Virus record (IMG/VR): IMGVR_UViG_3300009285_000433
Location: 1 to 41,629 of that record
From: a virus
Reading direction: 5' to 3' (one strand)
DNA: 41,629 bases
Shown piece after piece: positions 32,520 to 40,827 of this stretch (its first letter is position 1; each line of letters begins with the position of its first letter). A program made the position numbers and the translations under genes. The notes beneath the pieces were generated by a model. That model made no database searches, was not told the origin of the DNA, and worked only from the letters and a program-made list of their open reading frames with translations.

Positions 32520-32620
32520 AAGGTTAGCTGGCTCAGGGATGAGTCAGTATCGGAGCTTCTGCTGACTAGTTGCCAGTTAGTGGAGGCTCTGATTGCTTAC
32601 TAACTCATTCATTATTACTG

Positions 32621-32878
32621 TTATTTCTGGCATTCTGAGCAATCTTCACAGCACTCAATCCCGCCAGCTAATGGGCAGTCGTTTCTTCTTTGCTTTTGAA
32701 GGAACTCTGTGTAAGTTTCACATTCCTGCCCTCCGTCAAGCAAGCACCACTTGTCCACTAAGTCGCACATATCTGCTCCCTCTATGTATTCGTCAGACTC
32801 AGCACAGTAACCACTAGTGTTGCGAGCGTTTGGGCATCTAGGATTGCTTGGGTAGATTTCACTTGTTGTAGTTGTCAT
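32621..32878 (-). CDS. Cys-rich small protein
   Basis: 85 residues with eleven Cys, the last four as CCEDCSEC, so probably one or two zinc sites. TAGGAG precedes the ATG. Last gene of the right-arm leftward cluster. Confidence 0.6.
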   Translation of the reverse strand: MTTTTSEIYPSNPRCPNARNTSGYCAESDEYIEGADMCDLVDKWCLLDGGQECETYTEFLQKQRRNDCPLAGGIECCEDCSECQK

Positions 32879-32893
32879 TTCTTTTACTCCTAT

Positions 32894-33136
32894 TCACATC
32901 CATCCGTTTCTTTTGCCGGACTCCCACATAGCCTTACACACAGCGGCAACTTGAATTAATTCCGTCTGCATCTCTGTCATTCTTGAATAGAGACTTCTAT
33001 TTAGAATTTCTGTTGAAAGTTCTCCAAGTTCTTCCGTAAGAATAGCTAACCAAATCGCTGGATGATGATTTTGCTCTCCCCACTTTTCATCTTGTCTCAC
33101 TCTTTCATCATTGATTAATTCTTCAAAGATTTTCAT
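32894..33136 (-). CDS. MazG-like nucleotide pyrophosphohydrolase
   Basis: 80 residues. ERVRQDEKWGEQNH, then LTEELGEL and a later ELIQVAAVCKAMW match small MazG-like all-alpha NTP pyrophosphatases; the EExGE helix carries metal-binding acids. These remove NTPs or (p)ppGpp-type nucleotides or modify the dNTP pool. AAAGGAG upstream. Confidence 0.75.
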   Translation of the reverse strand: MKIFEELINDERVRQDEKWGEQNHHPAIWLAILTEELGELSTEILNRSLYSRMTEMQTELIQVAAVCKAMWESGKRNGWM

Positions 33137-33158
33137 TTTTCTCCTTTATTAACTGTCG

Positions 33159-33308
33159 TCATTTGCTATCTTTTCCGTGCTTATAGCCATGTATAAAAGC
33201 GTCAGTAAATAACTTTCTCTCCATTTCTCTCTGTTTATCAAGAACATTATGAAGCCATGCCCAATGCTCTTGCGCAAGCTCTAATGAAGTTTTAAGTTTC
33301 TTTGTCAT
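33159..33308 (-). CDS. 49-residue phage protein (AQEHWxWL family type)
   Basis: Started at MTKKLKTSLELAQEHWAWL because AAAGGAGG lies just upstream; the frame extends to 33446 over another gene. It ends FIHGYKHGKDSK. The AQEHW...HGYKHG pattern recurs in small phage proteins of unknown role. Confidence 0.6.
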   Translation of the reverse strand: MTKKLKTSLELAQEHWAWLHNVLDKQREMERKLFTDAFIHGYKHGKDSK

Positions 33309-33328
33309 TTCCAATCCTCCTTTAACTT

Positions 33329-33472
33329 TTAAGAATGAGAAACATAAGAAAGGACTTTGAAAAGTAGAAGCAGAAACATTACCCACAAGACTCCCTGTAG
33401 TATCCACAGCCCTAGCATTTGCCAACAGTTTAAGCTTTCTCCCCATTCGTCAAGATTAAGTCTTTTGTTCAT
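33329..33472 (-). CDS. 47-residue membrane protein
   Basis: The ATG overlaps the polymerase stop (ATGA) behind GAGAGG. A polar N-terminus (MNKRLNLDEWGESLNCWQ) is followed by one long hydrophobic helix (MLGLWILQGVLWVMFLLLLF). Read with replication genes, so early. Confidence 0.6.
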   Translation of the reverse strand: MNKRLNLDEWGESLNCWQMLGLWILQGVLWVMFLLLLFKVLSYVSHS

Positions 33473-35181
33473 TTCCACCTCTCTGAGCGTTCTACATTAA
33501 CTGGAATTGGGACTGGAGCAAGTGTTTCTAACTTCTCTACTGGGAAGATTACGTCTCCGTCTGCTGTGATACTGTCGTGGACTGTTACAGCAAGAGGAAG
33601 CTTATGGTCGCTACAGATAACGAGCGCTCTCTTGATAACCTCACCGTCTGACCCGAGGATAGGGTAATTTGCTCCCTTCCTTTCCATCGCCTTAATGTCA
33701 AGTTTAATCTTTTTTCTTGTGGGGTCAAAAATAGACTTACCCCGTTCGTAAATCCATTCTTCAGGAATGGCAATTTGCCTACCGAAAAGTGTAGGAAGAC
33801 TCTTACCATTTTTGATACCATACCGCTTCGCTTCGTTTAGCCACTCGGCAGCATCTGGATAAGCTTCAAACCAGTCATCAATCAGTTCACTACACCATCT
33901 AAGATTCTTGGTCTTAAGCTGCTTGGCAAGCGTATGAGGGTCGCCCCCGTAAGGGATTACATAATTGACTATCTTGGAGATGCTACGTGGCTTATGGATT
34001 TTCCCTGCCGTGCTGAGATGAATATCTCCTCCGTCTTTACCATCATAGTAGACCCGCTTCATTTCAGCATCATTACTCATATACATCAAGAAACGAAGAT
34101 GAAGCTGACTATAATCAAGTGTTGTAAAGGTGCCCGTGTCAGGGATGAAGATATGCCTACAGTCTACTCCTATACGAGAGGACTCTGCAGGAATGTTCTG
34201 CATGTTGAAGTCGCTGGACTTAGTGCGTCCTACCTCAGTATCCAGTCCGTAGGATGTATAGATTCTTTCTTGATTTCTGAGCGGGTAAATATACTTAGTG
34301 AGAATACTGTTTGCTCTTTTATATCCTAGCACTACAGCAGCAAGAGGGTCATCCAGTAACTCTAAAGTTTCTTCATCAGTCTTTAACTGTTTTCTGGACT
34401 TAGTGAATGGGAGGAAGTTTCCTCTCTTGGCAAGAATATAGCCTGTCTGTAGTCCAGAACCAGGGTTGAAGTCAAACTCAGCGCACTTACTCTTATAGAA
34501 GTCTCTATCCTCTTCAAGACGCTTCTCCATCGCAAGTCTAGCTGTCTGGTCAATAGCTAGCCCTCTTTGGCTCATGTCAACAAGCACTGGCACGACTTTC
34601 ATCTCCGTGTCAAGATAGTCAGAGGACAAACTCAATGAAGCTATCTGTGGATGGAGATGGTGGTAGAGCGCTAGCGTTACCATAGCGTCATTAGCGCACT
34701 TCTTAGCAACAAGGTCATGTGGAAGTTCCAGCATGGACTTCGCGCCATACTCGGTCAGTAAGTCTCCAGCATCTTGTGCCTCTCTCCCTATTTCTTTAGC
34801 CAAGTCAGAAACTCTTGCGTGGGTGCGACCAAGCAGCCTCGCTTCAACAAGGATGTCAGCAATGTTACTCTCGTCAAATGAAAAGTTCTGGAAGATTAAA
34901 GGCATTACTCTTATATCAAACATGCAGTTTGCGAATACCTTTTTTATTGCTGGGTTCTGCATGAGAGACACAAGCATTTCAATCTCAAGGTCATACTCAG
35001 GATAGCAGTCAAACCACCAAGCTTCAAATGGACTAGTGGCAATGGCAAAGCCAATAGGAAGCTTCTCCTTCAAGCTGATAGTCTCCGTGTCCAAAGAGAT
35101 AATTTTGGGAGGATTATCTACCAGTTGCTGGTAGATAAGTTGCTTTGAAACTTGCCCGCCACCAAAATGTAGAACGGTCAT
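33469..35181 (-). CDS. polA: Family A DNA polymerase with 3'-5' exonuclease
   Basis: 570 residues: proofreading exonuclease (Asp31, Glu33, Asp89, Asp165) and polymerase, with no 5' nuclease. Thumb: TEVGRTKSSDFNMQNIP (315-331). Motif A is DYSQLHLR (Asp356), with His361 where Pol I has its steric-gate Glu. Motif B is R399...K403...Y407...YG411-412, with Tyr at the T7-like sugar-selectivity position. Motif C is HDS (535-537), not HDE. The Asp residues for two-metal catalysis are present, so it is probably active but divergent. Start overlaps a zinc-ribbon gene (ATGA). Confidence 0.93.
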   Translation of the reverse strand: MTVLHFGGGQVSKQLIYQQLVDNPPKIISLDTETISLKEKLPIGFAIATSPFEAWWFDCYPEYDLEIEMLVSLMQNPAIKKVFANCMFDIRVMPLIFQNFSFDESNIADILVEARLLGRTHARVSDLAKEIGREAQDAGDLLTEYGAKSMLELPHDLVAKKCANDAMVTLALYHHLHPQIASLSLSSDYLDTEMKVVPVLVDMSQRGLAIDQTARLAMEKRLEEDRDFYKSKCAEFDFNPGSGLQTGYILAKRGNFLPFTKSRKQLKTDEETLELLDDPLAAVVLGYKRANSILTKYIYPLRNQERIYTSYGLDTEVGRTKSSDFNMQNIPAESSRIGVDCRHIFIPDTGTFTTLDYSQLHLRFLMYMSNDAEMKRVYYDGKDGGDIHLSTAGKIHKPRSISKIVNYVIPYGGDPHTLAKQLKTKNLRWCSELIDDWFEAYPDAAEWLNEAKRYGIKNGKSLPTLFGRQIAIPEEWIYERGKSIFDPTRKKIKLDIKAMERKGANYPILGSDGEVIKRALVICSDHKLPLAVTVHDSITADGDVIFPVEKLETLAPVPIPVNVERSERWK

Positions 35182-35342
35182 ACTAGCACCGGCTTGTTGG
35201 GAGTTCCTGGCTCTTCAGGTCTTCTTTCTGTTCCGCAGTAAAGACAGTGCCATACAGTAGCAGATTCTCCATCAGGCACAGTATCCTCAGCGTGAGGAGT
35301 AATTGCTTGGCACTTCTTACACTTGAACGGATGAATCTTCAT
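35178..35342 (-). CDS. 54-residue zinc ribbon
   Basis: Opens MKIHPFKCKKCQAITPHAED; CxxC at 8-11 and CLYC at 33-36 give a four-Cys ribbon. The stop overlaps the polymerase start (GTATGA), so the two are coupled. Confidence 0.65.
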   Translation of the reverse strand: MKIHPFKCKKCQAITPHAEDTVPDGESATVWHCLYCGTERRPEEPGTPNKPVLV

Positions 35343-35348
35343 CTTTAC

Positions 35349-35501
35349 TTACTTCTTCCCCTGGGTTGTTCTTAGCATTTTATGGCATCTAATACAGAAG
35401 ACGCGTGTCCCAGAGAAGTCCCTGTCCATCATATTGTATAATACCTGAGTTACTTCTTTGTGCTTTCCTAGTAAACATTGTAGTTTTGTGATGATAATCA
35501 T
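35349..35501 (-). CDS. DUF1660-like miniprotein
   Basis: 50 residues: QCLLGKHK near the start and CIRCHKML later match the DUF1660 pattern (CxxxGHK...CxRCxK), a probable small zinc protein common in phages. AGGAGG upstream; the start overlaps the methyltransferase stop as TAATG. Confidence 0.65.
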   Translation of the reverse strand: MIIITKLQCLLGKHKEVTQVLYNMMDRDFSGTRVFCIRCHKMLRTTQGKK

Positions 35502-36316
35502 TAAGGCCTCCTTAGTGTAATTAAGTCCTCTTCGTCTACTGTTTCCAGTCCATGAGCTCGGTTTATTCCAGCATAGCCACCACCTCTAGCGAACCACTTA
35601 TTTCTTTCGGCCAACTCAAATCCAATCCTAATACAGTCTCTTTCCGCTCTATCACTAAGTCCAATTCTTTTTCCTGCTTCCATCCTGTCCTTGATGATGA
35701 TGGTCATCGTGCCGTCTATAGGTAAGGAGTCGTAGAATTTCTTATAGACTTTCTCCATCTTCTGGAAGTAGATAAAGTCATTCAAGTTACCTATGTTATC
35801 AGGATGTTTGGTGTAGAGCGTTGCTGACCCGTAACCTAAGTCAGTTGAGGTCTTATCCATCTTGCCATCAGCGTCTCCTTTCTTTTTCAACAATGAGCTA
35901 TATGGCGGGCTAAATATCATGTGTTTGAAGAGACCAGGTGGTAATGGAAGTATTCTGTTACAATCCCCTGGTATAAGCATAGCCATTTCATCAACGTTAG
36001 GAACAGTTCTACTTATACCCTTGATGTTCTGCTCAATTGTCTTTTGGAAGTGTTCCTCTAGTTCCATAAGAATAACTTTCCTTCCTATTGTGGTGGCGAC
36101 AAGTAAAGTGCCTGTGCCTCCGAAGGGGTCAAGTATCGTCTCACCTTCTTCACTGACAAGCTCTACCAGAGCTTTTATCATCAGCATGTTAGCTTTCGCA
36201 ATATGTTCTGTAGGGTCTGTAAAGGGGAAGAGAAGAGCTCTGATGTCTCTATCGCTGGGAAACAGAACTCTATCAGATTCATCTTTAGGATAGTCAGGAG
36301 CAAAAGTTTTACTCAT
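35501..36316 (-). CDS. DNA methyltransferase (amino type, SPPY motif)
   Basis: 271 residues with the AdoMet motif DPFGGTGT (63-70) before the catalytic SPPY (136-139), the opposite order to the methyltransferase at 9.8 kb. SPPY is typical of N4-cytosine and some N6-adenine enzymes. Likely role: protecting or marking phage DNA. Overlaps the upstream 62-residue gene (ATGAG). Confidence 0.8.
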   Translation of the reverse strand: MSKTFAPDYPKDESDRVLFPSDRDIRALLFPFTDPTEHIAKANMLMIKALVELVSEEGETILDPFGGTGTLLVATTIGRKVILMELEEHFQKTIEQNIKGISRTVPNVDEMAMLIPGDCNRILPLPPGLFKHMIFSPPYSSLLKKKGDADGKMDKTSTDLGYGSATLYTKHPDNIGNLNDFIYFQKMEKVYKKFYDSLPIDGTMTIIIKDRMEAGKRIGLSDRAERDCIRIGFELAERNKWFARGGGYAGINRAHGLETVDEEDLITLRRP

Positions 36317-36497
36317 TACAAATTTCTCTTGTAATCTTATCCGTCATATTCGCAAAGTGAACAGTCTCTATAAACCACTTATTCACTTCGCAAGAAGGAA
36401 GTTCTTGCGAAAGAATCTCCCTAATAATAGATTGGATAAGCTTTTCATCGAGAGACTTTTCGGGCTCTTCAGTTGGCTGCTTGTCGTAGACTCTCAT
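36309..36497 (-). CDS. Small hypothetical protein
   Basis: 62 residues, acidic and helical, between the HD nucleotidase and a methyltransferase; start and stop overlap both neighbours (ATGA, ATGAG). GGAGG upstream. No family recognised. Confidence 0.6.
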   Translation of the reverse strand: MRVYDKQPTEEPEKSLDEKLIQSIIREILSQELPSCEVNKWFIETVHFANMTDKITREICNE

Positions 36498-37030
36498 TGT
36501 TCAACTCCTCCATACATAAAGAATGCTATAATAAACTCTGTCCTTATCCGATCAGAACTAGATGGAATAATCTTTTCTGGAAGTGCTTTTGGCAGCGACT
36601 CCCAAAAACTGGATATTGCGGAGTCAGTAGCTATGTTCATCAGACTATCAGCTTCTGTCCTGAGAAGTATATTATCAGCCACTTTGACGTCAGGATGGTT
36701 ATAAGCTGCATCATATTTTTCGCAGATAACTTTCTGTATCTTTTCACCTATTCCTCCCATCCTGTAGCGTGTCTTCATTGGGCGATTGAGGTCTCCAGTG
36801 TAAGCCTCATGAGCATCGTGAAGTAGACCAGCTAATTTTAACTTTTCTGGTAGTATGTAGGAAACTCTAAGGGAGTGTTCAGCGACTGAGTAGAATTCTC
36901 TACAAGCTCCTGTAAATCTACAGATTAGAGAAAGATGATGAGCAATATCTTCTACGCAGATGGAGTCAGGTTTGGTGTCTGTGTAAGAGAAAAGCTTACC
37001 TGTATAAGTTTCAATGAAGTCATTTCTCAT
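36494..37030 (-). CDS. HD-domain phosphohydrolase, YfbR-like
   Basis: 178 residues. His31, YSVAEHS (His52), LLHDAHEAYTGD (His71-Asp72, Glu75) and LRTEAD (about 122-127) match YfbR-like HD hydrolases, which act as dNMP 5'-nucleotidases. Next to the polymerase cluster this suits dNTP-pool remodelling or base-modification support. Confidence 0.8.
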   Translation of the reverse strand: MRNDFIETYTGKLFSYTDTKPDSICVEDIAHHLSLICRFTGACREFYSVAEHSLRVSYILPEKLKLAGLLHDAHEAYTGDLNRPMKTRYRMGGIGEKIQKVICEKYDAAYNHPDVKVADNILLRTEADSLMNIATDSAISSFWESLPKALPEKIIPSSSDRIRTEFIIAFFMYGGVEQ

Positions 37031-37035
37031 CTTAG

Positions 37036-37845
37036 TTATAGTTCCACCCCTAATGCTGTCAACAGTTTTTGAGCAGTCAACTTCCCGACTCCCTCTATTC
37101 TCACTAGCTCAGCCACGCTAGCGAATGCCAAGTCATAGATAGACTTATAACCAGCGTTGTAGATGGCTGTCGCTTTCTTCTCCCCTATGTCAATGTGGTA
37201 GATGATGCTGAGTGCCATCAGTCCTCTGATGAAAGGATTCTGTTCCCGAATGCTGATACGCTTACCTTCCTCATCTTTTTCCCCTAGAGTAATACGAGGA
37301 ATGTAGTAGCGATTCAATGTCTTATGCTCAGACTCAGGCTTCTGGCAATTGTGATAAATAGAAGCTATTGCCTTTGCTGTCCCCACATAATTCCAAGTCT
37401 GGAAAGTAGAGACTCCTGCTTCCCTTAGTCTATATAACCAAGCGAAGAGTAAGTCGGCGCCAACATCATAAGCATGCTCGCTAAACAGGTAACCATTAGG
37501 AGCAACTCTGTATGAGAAGAGTATAGATGACCTACTTCTCATTCTGATACTGACAGACTCTAAACTCTTGTCCTTTCGTGTGACTGGAGTATCTGTAATG
37601 ACTCCTTCAATTATCATATTGTTGTCGTCAGCTGACTCGTAGTAGCGTCTTATTTCGTCTTCCATTGAGTCTATGTTACTGAGTAATTCTCCTGCCTGAA
37701 CACGATTGAACTGGACAGTGCCTTGTTCTCCGCCAAAGTAGTAGTCAGCTCTTGACGACTGGTTTAATGGCAAGACAGAAACAGGAGCAGATTGCTCTAA
37801 TAGATGAACAATCTCCTCAGGCTCAGCGCTGTCAATTAGAATCAT
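37036..37845 (-). CDS. ERCC4-like nuclease with helix-hairpin-helix
   Basis: 269 residues. N-terminal MILIDSAEP and ADYYFGG (about 34-40) with a following core resemble ERCC4/XPF-type nuclease folds, but where the family has ERKxxxD this protein has QFNRVQAGELL, so the catalytic Lys/Arg set is altered. The C-terminal part (about 215-265, IGEKKATAIYNAG...VRIEGVGKLTAQKLL) is a double helix-hairpin-helix DNA-binding domain. It may be a Holliday-junction or flap nuclease, or an inactive adaptor. Confidence 0.65.
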   Translation of the reverse strand: MILIDSAEPEEIVHLLEQSAPVSVLPLNQSSRADYYFGGEQGTVQFNRVQAGELLSNIDSMEDEIRRYYESADDNNMIIEGVITDTPVTRKDKSLESVSIRMRSRSSILFSYRVAPNGYLFSEHAYDVGADLLFAWLYRLREAGVSTFQTWNYVGTAKAIASIYHNCQKPESEHKTLNRYYIPRITLGEKDEEGKRISIREQNPFIRGLMALSIIYHIDIGEKKATAIYNAGYKSIYDLAFASVAELVRIEGVGKLTAQKLLTALGVEL

Positions 37846-37851
37846 TTCTGT

Positions 37852-38766
37852 CTACCCTTCTCCTCTTACCGTAGACTGTAATTCAAGAAGCCCAGTGTAA
37901 TCAGGAGTTGGAAGTTCTCGTCCTACCGCCTTCATCCCCATTCCAGCAAGTCCGCATTTCAGACTGACCTTAGCTCTTGGCACAGGCTTGTTGTAGTCTG
38001 GATTTCCAACACCTTTCATTATTTCTCGTCTCTTGTCAATCTCAGTGTAGCACCACAGCACGATGTCATCTAGAGTTACTGTATGCTTGAAGCCGTCAGG
38101 TTCAACTTCGCCAGTAGCGTATGACTCAAGCCTTTCCCCAATAAGCCTGTTAGCATAGATGTCCTTTGGGTAGTGAGTCATAACTAGATTCTTTCCCATT
38201 GAGCGAACAGTATAGATAAGGTCTCTCATGCGATTGTTGGGAAACTCTACTGGCTGGAGTTTCTCCCTGAAGTCTTTGTGGTCAGGCTTGATACCTTGAG
38301 AAATCTGTATCTCTTGCTTCTCCTGTAGTAATGAAGAGTGACAGATAGTCCAGAGTTGCGTAGCAGAGTCTAACATAATTGTTTTGACACCAGCGACTCT
38401 TCCTACCGTTACAATGTCAGTAACTATTTCCTGCCACAATTCCTTAACGCCAGTTACTTGACGCGGGAAGCGCACAGTTACTCCCGGCTGTTTCTGAATA
38501 CCAAGTATCTTGTCTAGCTGAATAGGGGCAAGATATGACTTGGAGACTACATCCAAATCAGCCCACTTCAACTTACTGATGTCTTCTTCAGCATCACACT
38601 TCCTGATTCGCAGAGGTTTACCGCTTTTCTTAGCTTCATCTTCTAGTCTCCATATTGCTCGGTCAAAGCCGCCCAAGTCTAAGTCAAGATGAAACAGCGG
38701 CTTAGGAAAAGACAAGCCAACACTAGACTTGCCTGAACCCTCAATGCCCCATAACGAGATTATCAT
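37852..38766 (-). CDS. Sak4-like RecA-fold ATPase
   Basis: About 304 residues from MIISLWGIEG, chosen for AGGAGG ten bases upstream; an in-frame start lies seven codons earlier. Walker A GIEGSGKSS (7-15) and a strand TIMLDSATQLW (Walker B, about 134-144) define the AAA_24/Sak4 type. Sak4 proteins are single-strand annealing or RecA-like recombinases of phages. It lies between an ERCC4-like and a Cas4-like nuclease, a typical recombination module. Confidence 0.8.
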   Translation of the reverse strand: MIISLWGIEGSGKSSVGLSFPKPLFHLDLDLGGFDRAIWRLEDEAKKSGKPLRIRKCDAEEDISKLKWADLDVVSKSYLAPIQLDKILGIQKQPGVTVRFPRQVTGVKELWQEIVTDIVTVGRVAGVKTIMLDSATQLWTICHSSLLQEKQEIQISQGIKPDHKDFREKLQPVEFPNNRMRDLIYTVRSMGKNLVMTHYPKDIYANRLIGERLESYATGEVEPDGFKHTVTLDDIVLWCYTEIDKRREIMKGVGNPDYNKPVPRAKVSLKCGLAGMGMKAVGRELPTPDYTGLLELQSTVRGEG

Positions 38767-38780
38767 ATAGTTATTTCCTC

Positions 38781-39551
38781 CTACCAAAGTTCCTTTATAT
38801 CTTTCTCTGCTCGTTCAAAGTCAACAGCTACTCCTTGCCTGATAGCGCCCAACCCCTCCCCCGTAGGAGAGTGAGAAGTGCTCCCTTGCTTACTGCTCAT
38901 CATAACAATAGAGTCGCACAACATTCTATATCTACAGTTCTCGCAAGCCCACTTAGCAACTGTTGTAAATGGAGTGGGAACTGTCTCCGTTGCCAAAGCA
39001 TTCTTGTATAAGTCTCTTCTTGAGATTATCCATCTCCAATTCTCTTCAAGCTCTTCCTGCTCAAAGTAGATTGTTTCTGAGATAATCTTGGCAGTAGGTC
39101 TTTCAGCTAGGTAGATAACCGCCAAGTCATAAGAGTCTTTCCCCCTGATACAGGCGCCGCCCATCATGTATGTAATCCAAGTATCAGGCAGGCCGCCTTC
39201 TTGATACCGCTTGACCCCTGCCCTAGTAGATTTCATCTCAACCAGTCGCTCTATACCAGTTATACTTATCGGTATAACGCCATCAGGTCTATAAGTTACC
39301 TCGTCTTTTACATATAGCGGAGTAGCTGTAGATGAGTGAGTCATTACTTCTTGTAAGCCATAGCCAGTAGCGAAAAGTAGCAGCTCAGTATCAGTTGGCT
39401 CAATGAAAGCTTTTAGGTCAAGATAAGCTTTTGTGAGACAGTAATTCAGCGAAGATAAATGAATCCCTTCACGAGGCTCAAGAAGCTTATATTTCTCAGC
39501 AAGACTGTCTAAGATAATTCTGTCTAGTTCTGGGTTAAGTTCTCTTCTCAT
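38781..39551 (-). CDS. Cas4-like PD-(D/E)xK exonuclease with Fe-S cysteines
   Basis: 256 residues from MRRELNPELD, whose ATG overlaps the DUF4326 stop (ATGA). PDG (Asp90) and EMK (Glu105-Lys107) are the nuclease core. Cys38 with Cys203, Cys206 and Cys212 (WACENCRYRMLC) reproduce the one-plus-three cysteine arrangement of Cas4/AddB iron-sulphur nucleases. With the neighbouring ATPase it likely processes DNA ends for recombination. No CRISPR array is nearby. Confidence 0.8.
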   Translation of the reverse strand: MRRELNPELDRIILDSLAEKYKLLEPREGIHLSSLNYCLTKAYLDLKAFIEPTDTELLLFATGYGLQEVMTHSSTATPLYVKDEVTYRPDGVIPISITGIERLVEMKSTRAGVKRYQEGGLPDTWITYMMGGACIRGKDSYDLAVIYLAERPTAKIISETIYFEQEELEENWRWIISRRDLYKNALATETVPTPFTTVAKWACENCRYRMLCDSIVMMSSKQGSTSHSPTGEGLGAIRQGVAVDFERAEKDIKELW

Positions 39552-39814
39552 CTGTTTGCCAACTCCAACAGAACATCTGCGTGGCAAGGTAAAGGAGAAC
39601 ACCAGCAGACTAAGTCTTTACCACGAAGTTCTCTAATTGGCAATTTGGTTCCAGTCTTTAGCCTTTCCAGTAAGTAGTCTCTATATTTCTGGATAACCTC
39701 TTCTCTGGTTCCATCTTTATCTATGGTAAAAGGATTGCCCCACTTACTTGGTCTGCCAACATAAATCGCATCTGGTGGTATCTGGTCAGTCCGTTTGTTA
39801 AGAACTTTCGGCAT
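39548..39814 (-). CDS. DUF4326 protein
   Basis: About 88 residues. YVGRPSKWGNPF, a following helix and LRGKDLVCWCSPLPCHADVL are diagnostic of DUF4326, a small phage/bacterial family of unknown biochemical function with conserved Cys/His. AAGGAGG upstream; ATG at 39814 is preferred to the ATG lying within that site. Confidence 0.8.
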   Translation of the reverse strand: MPKVLNKRTDQIPPDAIYVGRPSKWGNPFTIDKDGTREEVIQKYRDYLLERLKTGTKLPIRELRGKDLVCWCSPLPCHADVLLELANR

Positions 39815-39841
39815 TACCATCCTCCTTATAGGCTCAGTTTG

Positions 39842-40177
39842 TCATAGTTTCTCCAGTCCCTCTCTTATCTCGTGAACCCTTCTTTTCATCTCAGGGAACT
39901 CCACTGCCGCCCATGTCTCCAGGTCTTGGAGCTTCTCAATGGCTGAGATTATAGATTCTCTTTCTAGCCTCCTACCCTCAATGACACCTTTTTTGAAGTC
40001 TAAATAGTCGGGATTAAACATCCGGTCAATCTCTTCGGGTGATTTCCAACCAGCTTCTTTGACGAGGGCAAGGATTTTGGCAGTCTTATCCATTATCTCA
40101 AACCAACTAACAGATGGAGGCCGCTTATAGAATAAATCACCTATTTGTTTTCTCAGTTTCTTTTCCGCTTCACTCAT
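39842..40177 (-). CDS. Helical hypothetical protein
   Basis: 111 residues, nearly all helix, charged. AAAGGGGG upstream. No family recognised. Confidence 0.55.
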   Translation of the reverse strand: MSEAEKKLRKQIGDLFYKRPPSVSWFEIMDKTAKILALVKEAGWKSPEEIDRMFNPDYLDFKKGVIEGRRLERESIISAIEKLQDLETWAAVEFPEMKRRVHEIREGLEKL

Positions 40178-40190
40178 CTTTTACCCCCTT

Positions 40191-40382
40191 TCATTCTTTG
40201 CCCCAACGAATTAGAACATTCAGAACTGAAAGAACAACATCAACAAGGGCTAAAGGGATAGATAGAATTATTAAAGGTAGTCCAATGTAGATAGGCTTAC
40301 GCCAGCACCAGACCGCCCATTGGACATAATACGGGGCAGGGTCAACGGAATCCCCTAGCTTTACGAATGCTTTCCACTTCAT
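40191..40382 (-). CDS. Small membrane protein
   Basis: 63 residues: a soluble N-terminus (about 1-30, with two Trp-rich pieces) and one long hydrophobic segment (IYIGLPLIILSIPLALVDVV) with LSVLNVLIRWG behind it. The ATG overlaps the upstream stop (ATGA) behind AGGAGG. Early membrane protein of unknown role. Confidence 0.6.
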   Translation of the reverse strand: MKWKAFVKLGDSVDPAPYYVQWAVWCWRKPIYIGLPLIILSIPLALVDVVLSVLNVLIRWGKE

Positions 40383-40594
40383 TTATTTCCTCCTAGTTTA
40401 GTCCGTAGCTCTGAGTATCTAGTCCTACAAGAATAACACCAGCCTCCTCCTAAAGTCGGTTCGCCACAAGCACCGCATTCTCCACAATCATCAGGTAGGT
40501 ATCCGCTCCTGTCGTATTCACCTTGTGGGGACATCTGAAGTCGCATATACTCCGCTTTCTCTTCCCTAGATAGGTTATTCCAAGAAAGGCTCAT
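40379..40594 (-). CDS. Zinc-ribbon protein
   Basis: 71 residues with CGECGACG (about 37-44) and CYSC (about 53-56). Strong GAGGAGG upstream. Charged helical N-terminus. Confidence 0.65.
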   Translation of the reverse strand: MSLSWNNLSREEKAEYMRLQMSPQGEYDRSGYLPDDCGECGACGEPTLGGGWCYSCRTRYSELRTKLGGNK

Positions 40595-40827
40595 CAGTAT
40601 TCTCCTCCTCTTCTTTATTTAGGCTTCAGGTGAGAGCTGGCTACTGGTATAAACTAACCCCAGCTTTGCTCAACTGCCTTGCTGCCCTCACCCTCTGCCT
40701 TAGCCTGAGCCTACTATGGGCGCTCCGCCATCGTTACATCAAACACGGTCTAGCGTAACACCTTTGACTGATTAGTAACCATCACCTCTTAGTCTCAACT
40801 TTTCCAGTATCCATCAGCTCAGGCTTT
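40595..40827. other. Junction region, inner part, no gene seen
   Basis: About 230 bases sharing words with the left end (aggcttcagg, ccctctgcct) and an inverted partner of the right-end motif ccatcacctctt. No promoter, RNA or convincing frame found; the best leftward -35/-10 match is poor. Confidence 0.4.

Noticed and set aside
32520-32620. Bidirectional terminator between convergent gene clusters
   Set aside because: A weak AGTCAG/CTGACT stem is present but no T-run on either strand; termination there is likely but not visible.
33934-34329. Rightward 131-codon frame inside the polymerase gene
   Set aside because: Antisense shadow of the conserved polymerase domain, no ribosome site.
38781-39551. 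Cas4-like protein as evidence for a phage CRISPR system
   Set aside because: No array, Cas1 or effector; such stand-alone nucleases are common in phage recombination modules.
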